Assembly (NCBI GenBank): GCA_017608505.1
Contig: JAFCFT010000008.1
Span: 1-42,706, forward strand
Source: Candidatus Parvarchaeota archaeon
Lineage (GTDB): Archaea > Nanobdellota > Nanobdellia > WJKC01
DNA: 42,706 nucleotides
Direction: 5' to 3'
Shown here: piece by piece, positions 6,961 through 14,502 of the stretch
Layout: each line of letters opens with the position of its first letter
Numbering within the stretch: position 1 is the stretch's first letter
Program-made: the position numbers and the translations under genes
The notes under the pieces: generated by a model
The model's input: only the letters and a program-made list of their open reading frames with translations
What the model was told of the DNA's origin: nothing
The model's database searches: none

Positions 6961-7671
6961 GTGTTTAACTTGTTAATTTTTAAAGGAATAGAAAAAATAA
7001 CTTTATTGGATTTCCCAGGGCTTGTTTCTACTGTTGTGTTTGTAGGCGGATGCAACATGAGATGCCCTTATTGTCATAATCCTGATTTAATAAACAATAT
7101 TAATGTTTTGCCTGACATAAAGGAAAAAGAAGTTATTGAATTTTTAAAATCAAAGAAAAACTGGATAGATGCAGTGACAATAACAGGAGGCGAGCCTACA
7201 ATACATCCTGAACTTAAAAGATTCATAAAACGTGTTAAAAAGCTTGGCTTTAAAGTAAAACTTGATACAAATGGGCTTAATCCAAAGCTTTTAAGAGAGT
7301 TGCTAAGTGAAAGGCTATTGGACTACATTGCAATGGATATTAAAGCGTCTCCTCAAAAGTATCCTAAGGCTTGCGGAGTAAAAGCAAGCATAAGCAAAAT
7401 AAACCAAAGCATAAAATTAATCAGAAATTCAGGAGTTGACTACGAGTTCCGCACTACTGTTGTTCCTGGAATTCACACAAAAACAGATTTAGTAAGAATT
7501 GGAAAATGGCTTAAAGGAAGCAAAAAATACGTTTTGCAACAATTTAGAAGCGAATTTCCAACTTTAGACCCAAAGTACATGCATAAACCCACATATTCTT
7601 TAGAAGAATTAAAAAATTTTAAACAAGCTTTAGAAAGCTACTTTGACGAGGTCGAAATAAGAGGCGGATAA
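6961..7671 (+). CDS. nrdG: Anaerobic ribonucleotide reductase activating protein (radical SAM)
   Basis: A 236-residue radical-SAM activase. The cluster motif is C31-N-M-R-C35-P-Y-C38 (CX3CX2C), followed by TITGGEPTIHPEL, the GGE motif that binds the amino group of SAM. It uses a [4Fe-4S] cluster and SAM to abstract hydrogen from the glycine of the reductase tail. It starts with GTG immediately after the stop of the glycyl-radical ORF (zero gap), so the three genes form one operon. The N-terminus FKGIEKITLLDFPGLVSTVVF is typical of the archaeal and Gram-positive NrdG group. Confidence 0.93.
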   Translation: MFNLLIFKGIEKITLLDFPGLVSTVVFVGGCNMRCPYCHNPDLINNINVLPDIKEKEVIEFLKSKKNWIDAVTITGGEPTIHPELKRFIKRVKKLGFKVKLDTNGLNPKLLRELLSERLLDYIAMDIKASPQKYPKACGVKASISKINQSIKLIRNSGVDYEFRTTVVPGIHTKTDLVRIGKWLKGSKKYVLQQFRSEFPTLDPKYMHKPTYSLEELKNFKQALESYFDEVEIRGG

Positions 7672-7673
7672 TT

Positions 7674-7790
7674 GTGAATTTTCTTGAACTGTGGATTAGC
7701 AGGATGAAAAAAGAGCTTGAAAATATTGAAGCGCTTGAAGAGTCTAAAAAAGCAAAATCATGGCGAGACTTAAAAGCAAAATTTAAATAA
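7674..7790 (+). CDS. Possible 38-residue small protein after nrdG
   Basis: From GTG 7674, two bases after the nrdG stop, a frame encodes 38 residues ending DLKAKFK: an amphipathic, Lys/Glu-rich single helix (SRMKKELENIEALEESKKAK). Spacing suggests coupled translation in the nrd operon. An in-frame ATG lies at 7704. The end of the frame contains the likely TATA box of the TFB gene (ATTTAAATAA, 7781-7790), so it could also be chance. I do not recognise a family. Confidence 0.3.
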   Translation: MNFLELWISRMKKELENIEALEESKKAKSWRDLKAKFK

Positions 7791-7812
7791 ACTAACTTCT
7801 AAAAAATAAAAA

Positions 7813-9030
7813 ATGACTAAAACATGTCCTGAATGCAGCTGCGAATTAGTGGATGACGGCGAAGGAAAAACAGTATGTCCTTTTTGCGGGCTTGTTGCTG
7901 AAGAAAATTATTTAGTATCTCTTCCAGAAAGACATTATGACAAGATAAAGAATGAAAAAAGAAATCATCACGAAACGCTTTGGAGAGATTACGGCGCGCT
8001 AACAGATTTTTTAAATAAAAGTGAAGACAAAAAATTTGTCAAGCGAGAGAACCTTTCAGATTTTATAAGATTAAAAAAAATACATAATTCGTGTGTAACG
8101 AGATTTGAGACGAATTATCGTTCAAGCATTCCTGCTTTAAAATCTTTGATTAAAAAACTAAATCTTCCGCGTTATGTTAAAGACACTGCTTGGACAATAT
8201 ATAAGTCTGCTGTTAAAAAGAATTACATTAGGGGAAGAGGCATTAAAAATTTTTTAGCAGCGTCTGTGTTTGCTGCAACAAGAATGTATGATAATACAAC
8301 AAGAACGCCTGAAGAAATCATAAAAGCAATGGATGCTAGCAGGCGCCTTTTTTACCAAGCGCTCGAATTGATAAGGCAAGATATTTTTCCTGAATTAAAC
8401 TTAGAGTACAAGGCGCCTAATGTAAGGGAATATGTCAATTATTTCTGCAATGCTCTTGGTCGTACTGGTCACTTAATTGATATATACAAGATTCTAAATT
8501 CTCTTGCAGAAGATAGCAGCATTGAATCTATATTCTCAGGCAAGGATCCAAAAGGAGTTGCAGCTGCACTAATTTATATATACTTTTTAGATAAAAAAGG
8601 GCTTAGACTTGCTCAAGCAGAAATGTCAAAAATTGCAAGAATTACAGAAGTGACATTAAGAGCAAGAGTTAGTGAGCTTATGGCATTATATAAATCTAAA
8701 ATTAAAAATCCATGGCGCAGTCTTCAAAATCTTGATTCTTTAATTGAAAGTTGCATGGAAAAAGCAGGAATTCCAGAGAAAGCATATTTATGCAAAAACA
8801 TATGCAAAAGCATAAGACTTTTTTCAAGTTCTAAAAACGGAGTTTCAAATGAAATAACCGGCGCAGTATGTTATGAAATTTTAAAGCTTTACACTGATTT
8901 TAGTGCTGATTTAATTAGTGATTTTATTGAAGAAATATTTGATGCGAATAAAGACAAAATTAATGCCTGGCGCCAACGTTTAATAGAAAAGGGCCTTTAT
9001 GAAAAAATAAAAGAATATTCTAAAGACTAA
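7813..9030 (+). CDS. tfb: Transcription factor B (TFIIB-like) with long C-terminal extension
   Basis: TFB recruits RNA polymerase to TBP-bound TATA boxes. At 405 residues this is about 100 longer than the usual 300. It has the N-terminal zinc ribbon (C5, C8, C22, C25: CPECSCEL, CPFCGLVAEE), a B-reader/linker segment, and two cyclin-like repeats (about 105-190 and 200-295). The second includes DPKGVAAALIYIYFL and LRARVSELMALYKSKIKN. The extra part (about 300-405) reads like a third, weaker cyclin repeat: CMEKAGIPEKAYLCKNICKS, then ITGAVCYEILKLYTDFSADL. The gene probably has its own promoter, with a TATA box at 7781-7790 and a leaderless start. Confidence 0.85.
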   Translation: MTKTCPECSCELVDDGEGKTVCPFCGLVAEENYLVSLPERHYDKIKNEKRNHHETLWRDYGALTDFLNKSEDKKFVKRENLSDFIRLKKIHNSCVTRFETNYRSSIPALKSLIKKLNLPRYVKDTAWTIYKSAVKKNYIRGRGIKNFLAASVFAATRMYDNTTRTPEEIIKAMDASRRLFYQALELIRQDIFPELNLEYKAPNVREYVNYFCNALGRTGHLIDIYKILNSLAEDSSIESIFSGKDPKGVAAALIYIYFLDKKGLRLAQAEMSKIARITEVTLRARVSELMALYKSKIKNPWRSLQNLDSLIESCMEKAGIPEKAYLCKNICKSIRLFSSSKNGVSNEITGAVCYEILKLYTDFSADLISDFIEEIFDANKDKINAWRQRLIEKGLYEKIKEYSKD

Positions 9031-9056
9031 AAAATGAGTAATGCTTCTTATTTACC

Positions 9057-9983
9057 ATGAGATTAATAATATCTTCTGGCAAAGGCCTTTCATGGATGCA
9101 TGTAAGCAAGGACGATATGCCAGGGATAGACAAACTATGCAAGAAACTAAATTTAAACAAGACAGCTCTCCTTAACATTTTTCAAAAGGGCTATGATGTG
9201 TTTATGTTTCACGATTTTTACGCAATTGTTATCCCTGTCATCCATGAATTTGAGGGCAACTTAAAGCAAGACTCAATTCTTGTTCTCATGAAAAAGAATT
9301 TAATTGTCACTTTATGCTATTCTCTTTCGCAAGGCATAATTGACGAAGTAGTAAATACTATTCGTGCAAAAAGAAAGCAAAAACTAGATGAAATGTTTAT
9401 CTTAAGAAGGGTGTTGCAAGAGGCGCACGAAAATACAGTCAAATTAATTGACAAAAGAGAGGAAGTCATTGACTCGCTTGTTGAAAGCGCTGCAATCCTT
9501 AAAATTGAAATTGACAAGCTTGTTCAGCTTATTATGCGCAACAGGCGCTATCTTTCAAAAATTAAAGAAGTTTTGCACGATTTTAAAAGAGTGTTATTCG
9601 ACTTTGACGAAGAGCTTCCAATAGAATTCGAAAAATCAAAAGATTTAAGAAAAATTTACCAATTAAGCGCTGAAATTTCAGAAGAGCTTGGCATATTATA
9701 CACTCTTGAGCAAAAACTTTCAGAAGCTTTGTCTCTTCATGACTTGTTGTTAAGCAATAGGATGAATATGCTTGCAACAAAACTTACTGTAATTGCAGCA
9801 CTTTTCCTTGTGCCAAGCTTAATTTCAGGAATATTCGGCATGAACAACTTTTTTGACCCAATAGATTTGTTTAAAATTGGCAGTTTTGCATTTAACACAT
9901 TGCATCTAGAACTGTCTGTTATTTGCTTGGCAATGCTTGCATTATTTTACATTGTATATAAGAAAAGAATGCTAAAATTTTAG
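9057..9983 (+). CDS. corA: CorA-family divalent cation transporter
   Basis: A 308-residue inner-membrane channel of the CorA Mg2+ (or Co2+/Ni2+) family. A cytoplasmic N-terminal alpha/beta region and a long helical stalk (about 110-235, Lys/Glu-rich) lead to two C-terminal membrane segments: LTVIAALFLVPSLISGIFGM and, after a short loop, LSVICLAMLALFYIVYKKR. The family-defining GMN motif is present (IFGMNNFF). Length, two-helix topology and the basic C-terminus all fit. A weak TATA-like stretch (about 9027-9035) sits 26 bases before the ATG. Confidence 0.9.
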   Translation: MRLIISSGKGLSWMHVSKDDMPGIDKLCKKLNLNKTALLNIFQKGYDVFMFHDFYAIVIPVIHEFEGNLKQDSILVLMKKNLIVTLCYSLSQGIIDEVVNTIRAKRKQKLDEMFILRRVLQEAHENTVKLIDKREEVIDSLVESAAILKIEIDKLVQLIMRNRRYLSKIKEVLHDFKRVLFDFDEELPIEFEKSKDLRKIYQLSAEISEELGILYTLEQKLSEALSLHDLLLSNRMNMLATKLTVIAALFLVPSLISGIFGMNNFFDPIDLFKIGSFAFNTLHLELSVICLAMLALFYIVYKKRMLKF

Positions 9984-9992
9984 TTCAAAACC

Positions 9993-10001
9993 TTTAAAAA
10001 A
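9993..10001 (+). promoter_or_regulatory. TATA box of the histone-like gene
   Basis: TTTAAAAAA lies about 27 bases before the GTG at 10025, giving a nearly leaderless transcript. The downstream stretch up to 10015 is nearly repeated at 4084-4106. Confidence 0.5.
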
Positions 10002-10024
10002 CACCTGTGCTTCATACAAATTAG

Positions 10025-10381
10025 GTGATTTTTATTCCTGAAGAGAAAAAAGCAACAGAGGATGAAGAACTTCCTTTTCCTAACGCAAGGGTTGTCAAAT
10101 TAATCAGAAAACACACTGGAAAAACCATGCTTAAAAAGCGCGTAAAAGTAGAAATGAACAAACTTTTAGGAAAAATCTGCGAAGACATTGCAGAACGCAT
10201 GGCAAAAATGCCTTATGCATATCTTACTTATGCAGAATTTTTAGAAGCTGCAAAACCATACTTGCGTGTTGAGCTTTCAAAGCAAAAAAAGAAAAAAATT
10301 ATTGCAACTTTAAACAAAATAAAAGAAGAAGCTGCCACAATGGCTATGGAGCTTGAGGAAGAAATTGAAGAGGAAACATAA
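10025..10381 (+). CDS. Histone-fold-like DNA-binding protein with charged C-terminal helix
   Basis: A 118-residue protein starting at GTG. The core (about residues 15-80) follows the layout of a histone fold: FPNARVVKLIRKHTGKTMLK (helix 1 and loop), then a long middle helix RVKVEMNKLLGKICEDIAER, then PYAYLTYAEFLEAAKPYL. Archaeal histones start LPIAPVxRIIKxAG, so PFPNARVVKLIRKHTG is a plausible divergent version. It is followed by a Lys run (SKQKKKKIIATLNK) and an acidic, helix-forming tail (EEEIEEET), which standard archaeal histones of about 67 residues lack. It may compact DNA or act as a transcription-factor-like variant. Assignment is by pattern only. Confidence 0.5.
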   Translation: MIFIPEEKKATEDEELPFPNARVVKLIRKHTGKTMLKKRVKVEMNKLLGKICEDIAERMAKMPYAYLTYAEFLEAAKPYLRVELSKQKKKKIIATLNKIKEEAATMAMELEEEIEEET

Positions 10382-10414
10382 AAACTTATTAGTATAAATG
10401 CTTTGACTTATTTG

Positions 10415-11680
10415 ATGCTTAGACCGTCTTTATGCTTAAAATACTATTCAAATCCCGAATTCATTGACTTTTTCTTAGAATTTTCCAAGCAACGCGAAGT
10501 TGTCCCAAAATTTTTTAATTCATTTGGCCAAAGGCCACAGGTTTTTAATTACAAAGACGACCTATTAAGTGTTGTAAGAAAAGGCGCAACTTCTTTCCAC
10601 TTTTCTGTTGAGCGCTGGATAAATCCCATGGCATTAAGAAGCGACTTTAAAAGAAGCGATTTGGACTCTCTTCGCGCTGGCTGGGACTTAATTTTAGACA
10701 TAGATTGTCCAGTTTTTGAATATTCAAAAATCTGCGCAAGACTGCTTGTTGACGCATTAAAATTTCACGGCATTAAAAATCCTTCAATTAAATATTCTGG
10801 AAACAAAGGGTTTCACATAGGCGTTAGTTTCGAGTCCTTTCCAGACAAAATCAGCGGAAGAATTATTAAAGATTACTTTCCTGAAGCTGCGCGCATAATA
10901 AATTCTTATCTTAGCGAAATGATAGAAGATTATCTGTCTGAAATGATTTTAGAGCTTGACTCTATTAAACGCATTTCTGAAAAAACTGGCCTTTCTGAAA
11001 AAGACCTTGCGCCAGAAGGAAAGTTTCTTCCTTACAGAATCTTGGACATAGATTCAATTGCAATTTCATCAAGGCATTTAATAAGATTTCCTTATTCATT
11101 GCACGAATCATCAGGCCTTGTATCAGTGCCTATTAAGCCCTCTGACTTGGAATCTTTTGAAAAAGAAAGTGCAAAGTCTGAGAATGTATCCTTTGAGCTT
11201 GGGTTTTTAGACACTAAAGAAAATGCAAGCGAACTTTTCACGCAGGCATTTGACTGGTATGAAAAAGAAGTAAAAAGAAATGAAGACTTTCAAAAAAGCG
11301 AGATAACAGCGCCGAAAAGCGCAGTTTCAAAAGCGCACTTTCCGCCTTGCATTGCAAACATATTAAACGGCCTTTCTGACGGAAGAAAAAGATCTCTTTT
11401 TATTCTCATTAATTTCTTTCGTTGCACTGGATACGACTTTAACTCCATAACTTCGCTTATATACAAATGGAACAAGCGCAACGAAGAGCCTCTAAGAGAA
11501 GGCTACATAAAGTCCCAGCTTGCATGGTTTAAGTCGCAAAAAAACATGCTTCCTCCAAACTGCTCTAATCCCAACTTTTACAGAGACATAGGTGTGTGCA
11601 ACCCTGACAATTTCTGCAAGCGCATTAAGAACCCTGTGACTTACGCTTTATTTAAAAACAAGAATATTAAAAAACCTTAA
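10415..11680 (+). CDS. priS: Single-chain DNA primase (PriS catalytic domain fused to PriL iron-sulfur domain)
   Basis: With the start at ATG 10415 the protein has 421 residues. The N-terminal part is the archaeal/eukaryotic primase catalytic subunit: metal-binding D95-I-D97 in WDLILDID, SGNKGFHI with His134, and RHLIRFPYSLHESSGLV. The C-terminal part is the PriL-type [4Fe-4S] domain: HFPPC, then PPNCSNPNFY and GVCNPDNFCKRIKNP supply four cysteines. Most archaea use two proteins for this; a fused, reduced primase is known from Nanoarchaeum equitans. An upstream TTG at 10403 is less likely, since a TATA-like run at 10382-10390 fits a leaderless ATG at 10415. The 3' end overlaps the convergent repeat-protein gene by 4 bases. 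Confidence 0.88.
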   Translation: MLRPSLCLKYYSNPEFIDFFLEFSKQREVVPKFFNSFGQRPQVFNYKDDLLSVVRKGATSFHFSVERWINPMALRSDFKRSDLDSLRAGWDLILDIDCPVFEYSKICARLLVDALKFHGIKNPSIKYSGNKGFHIGVSFESFPDKISGRIIKDYFPEAARIINSYLSEMIEDYLSEMILELDSIKRISEKTGLSEKDLAPEGKFLPYRILDIDSIAISSRHLIRFPYSLHESSGLVSVPIKPSDLESFEKESAKSENVSFELGFLDTKENASELFTQAFDWYEKEVKRNEDFQKSEITAPKSAVSKAHFPPCIANILNGLSDGRKRSLFILINFFRCTGYDFNSITSLIYKWNKRNEEPLREGYIKSQLAWFKSQKNMLPPNCSNPNFYRDIGVCNPDNFCKRIKNPVTYALFKNKNIKKP

Positions 11681-14487
11681 AGAAGCTTCTTTAGCTTTTT
11701 AAGCCTCTTTAATTGATATGCTCTAAGAGGGTGTTTCTTTTTCATCTTGTGGTTGTGTATTTTCTCAGCAGCATATATTGCCAAAGAAGTCGTCCCGATG
11801 CCGTATAATATTCCTGCGCATAACATACTCCACCAATCGTGAGCTATGCCTGTACTTAGAATCGCATACGCAAAACTTAAGGGGACAAAAAATAGTGATG
11901 TGTTTTCTTCAATATTCATTTCTCTTTTTATTTCTTCTTCTATATTGGTAACACCTTTTTTTAACCACTTTTTAAATCCTGATATTTCAGACATTATTTT
12001 TTTAAGTTTTTCTTTTCCCCTTTTTGTCGATTCTGTTAAATATATGTCTTTTAGAAACATTACAATTTTTGATAATTCATACACATCTTCAGTTTCCTTT
12101 TTTGTTAATTCTATTATTCTTTTTTCTAAAGATTCATTAGCAATCCTATTTTCTTTTAATACTTTTTCTAAGACTGACTCATATAATCCTCTTATATTTG
12201 TAAGTCTTTGTGCTTGTGTAATCAAGTGTTTTTCAATTAGTATTCTACACCCTTTCTCTGTAAGATTTTCCTTTGGCATCATTCCAGTGACAACAATTAA
12301 GTCTTCAAGAGCCTTTATTCTTCTATTTTCAATCAATGCTTTGTACCCTTTCTGCACAATTTCTTCCTTGCTTGCTTTTATGCTTATTATTTCTTCGAAT
12401 CCTTGTATTTGTGTTTTAAAGCATTCATATATGTTCTCTTTATTAGGCTCTATTTTAGACCATTTCTTCAATTCACAAGCTTTATCAATCCAACCATATC
12501 TAAACAATGCTTCGTACCCCTTCTGTACAACATCTTCACTAGGCTTAATCCCTGACCATTTCTTTAATTTACGAGCTTCATCAATCTTGCCCTTCTTAAA
12601 CAACGCTTCATAATATTCCTGAACAATAAATTTTGCAAATACGGGTTTTATTCCTGATAACTCCTCTAATTTACGAGCCTCATTAATCCAACCCTCTTTA
12701 AATAACACTTCATAACTTCTCTGAACAGCAGTTTCAGTAAACGCAGGTTTTATTCCAGACCATTCATACAATGTAAGGACACCCCAAATCCTTCCTTCTG
12801 TAATTAACACTTCATATATTTTTTGCACAACATCCTCTCTGGGCTCAATCCCAGACCACCATCTCAATTCACGAGCCTCATTAATCCAACCTCTTCTTAA
12901 GAACACTTCATACCCCTTCTGCACAATCTCTTCCTTACTTGCATCTTTACTTATCAGCTCTTCAAGCCCTCTTATTTCCCTTTTAAGATACAAATACAAA
13001 TTCTTTTTATTAGGCCCAATCCCAGACCATTCTTTTAATTCATAAGCATCATTAATCCAACCATTTCCAAACAATACTTCATATCCAAACTGCACTACAT
13101 CTTCGTTAGGCCTTATCCTTGACCATCCCTCTAATTCACAAGCTTTATTAATCCAACCATTTATAAACAATGCTTCATATCCAATCTGCACAACATCTTC
13201 ACTAGGCCCAATCCCAGACCATTCTTTTAATTTACGAGCCTCATTAATCCAACCATTTATAAACAATGTATTATATCCTTTCTGTACAACATCTTCACTA
13301 GGCTTAATCCCGTACAATTTCTCCAATTCGCGAGCCTCGTCTATCCTTCCATCTACAATTAATGCCTTATAACTTTCTTGAACAGCCGTTTCAGTAAATA
13401 TAGGTTCTATTCCAGACCATTCATACAACATAAGAATATCCCAAATCATTCCATATTTAATCAGTGCAGAGTATCCTCTATGCACAATCTCTTCCTTACT
13501 TGCATCTTTACTTATTAACTCTTCAAGCCTGCTTATTTTCTTTTTAAGATACAAATACAAGTTCTCTTTATTAGGCCCAATCCCAGACCATTCCTTTAAT
13601 TTACGAGCCTTATCAATCCAGCCTTTCTTAAACAATGCCTCGTATCCTTTTTGCATAACATCTTCATTAGGCCCTATCCTAGACCATTCTTTTAATTCAC
13701 GAGCCTCATTAATCCTTCCTTCTTTAATCAACATTTCATATAAACTCTGCACATAAGGCTTAATTTTTTCAACATTAACCTCTTTTAAGAACCCCCTATT
13801 CTCAATATTGTCTCCACATCCGAACAAGAAGTTTGCTAAATGCACACTTGCCTTGTAATCATCCCCTTGTCCATAATTCTCAAGCAAGTATTCAAGCCTT
13901 AACTTGACTGTTTTTTTGTTTCCTGTTTTGTATAAGCGATTCACAAGCTGTTGATACAATTTATTGTCAAAGAATTCAACTGGTGAGTCAAGCCCAACAG
14001 CAATGTCATTTAAGTAATTAATTATGAATATTTTTGCAGAGTCAATATTCGCTGTTTTAATTATTTCACTGCTTATCTTTGAGTAATCACTTCCATTTAG
14101 TCTTATTGCCCTATACACGCAGTGTGGCAGCTTGCTTACCACATTAATTTCCCCGTTTTCATGATTATGTGTGTAGGCATACACAAAGAAATGATCTTGA
14201 TCCACATCAATTGCAAACCCTGCTTCTGTACTTGTCTCCTCGTCAAACAAATAAGGAACAGGGCACAATATGTACTCTATGCCATTAACATTTGCAGGCC
14301 TTACTAGGTAGTAACGCAAATCCTTTTCTATATTCTTGTTAATTATTGTTTTTTCAGCATTTGAATACTTACTTATGATCCCTGCTATTGTATGTTCTGC
14401 TTCATTCTTTATTGAGTCTATGATTTCTCTGGCGTACATAGTAAAGGGGTTCAGAATTACATTTAAAAAATTTTCGATGTCACACAC
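11677..14487 (-). CDS. Large PPR/TPR-like helical repeat protein with C-terminal membrane anchor
   Basis: A 936-residue protein starting with GTG, 15 bases after the companion gene. About residues 1-225 are unique (with FAIDVDQDHFFVYAYTHNHE). Then come roughly 13 repeats of 32 or 34 residues with the pattern VVQKGYEALF-x-x-GWIxEAR-x-L-x-EWSGIxP. The layout (two helices, G-x-x-x-EA-x-x-L, closing G-I-x-P) recalls pentatricopeptide and TPR repeats but is shorter than the 35-residue PPR. Three times a 28-residue insert (NKENLYLYLKKKI... to ...SKEEIV) interrupts the series. Near the C-terminus are two hydrophobic segments (FVPLSFAYAILSTGI, MLCAGILYGIGTTSLAIYAA) and a very basic tail, so it is probably membrane-anchored with the solenoid on one side. 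Ligand (RNA or protein) unknown. Confidence 0.75.
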   Translation of the reverse strand: MCDIENFLNVILNPFTMYAREIIDSIKNEAEHTIAGIISKYSNAEKTIINKNIEKDLRYYLVRPANVNGIEYILCPVPYLFDEETSTEAGFAIDVDQDHFFVYAYTHNHENGEINVVSKLPHCVYRAIRLNGSDYSKISSEIIKTANIDSAKIFIINYLNDIAVGLDSPVEFFDNKLYQQLVNRLYKTGNKKTVKLRLEYLLENYGQGDDYKASVHLANFLFGCGDNIENRGFLKEVNVEKIKPYVQSLYEMLIKEGRINEARELKEWSRIGPNEDVMQKGYEALFKKGWIDKARKLKEWSGIGPNKENLYLYLKKKISRLEELISKDASKEEIVHRGYSALIKYGMIWDILMLYEWSGIEPIFTETAVQESYKALIVDGRIDEARELEKLYGIKPSEDVVQKGYNTLFINGWINEARKLKEWSGIGPSEDVVQIGYEALFINGWINKACELEGWSRIRPNEDVVQFGYEVLFGNGWINDAYELKEWSGIGPNKKNLYLYLKREIRGLEELISKDASKEEIVQKGYEVFLRRGWINEARELRWWSGIEPREDVVQKIYEVLITEGRIWGVLTLYEWSGIKPAFTETAVQRSYEVLFKEGWINEARKLEELSGIKPVFAKFIVQEYYEALFKKGKIDEARKLKKWSGIKPSEDVVQKGYEALFRYGWIDKACELKKWSKIEPNKENIYECFKTQIQGFEEIISIKASKEEIVQKGYKALIENRRIKALEDLIVVTGMMPKENLTEKGCRILIEKHLITQAQRLTNIRGLYESVLEKVLKENRIANESLEKRIIELTKKETEDVYELSKIVMFLKDIYLTESTKRGKEKLKKIMSEISGFKKWLKKGVTNIEEEIKREMNIEENTSLFFVPLSFAYAILSTGIAHDWWSMLCAGILYGIGTTSLAIYAAEKIHNHKMKKKHPLRAYQLKRLKKLKKLL

Positions 14488-14502
14488 CAGAACATTAACA
14501 CA

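Noticed and set aside
11846..12613. Plus-strand open frame of 255 codons
   Set aside because: Antisense to the repeat protein; its Phe/Ser-rich pattern mirrors the periodic sense-strand repeats.
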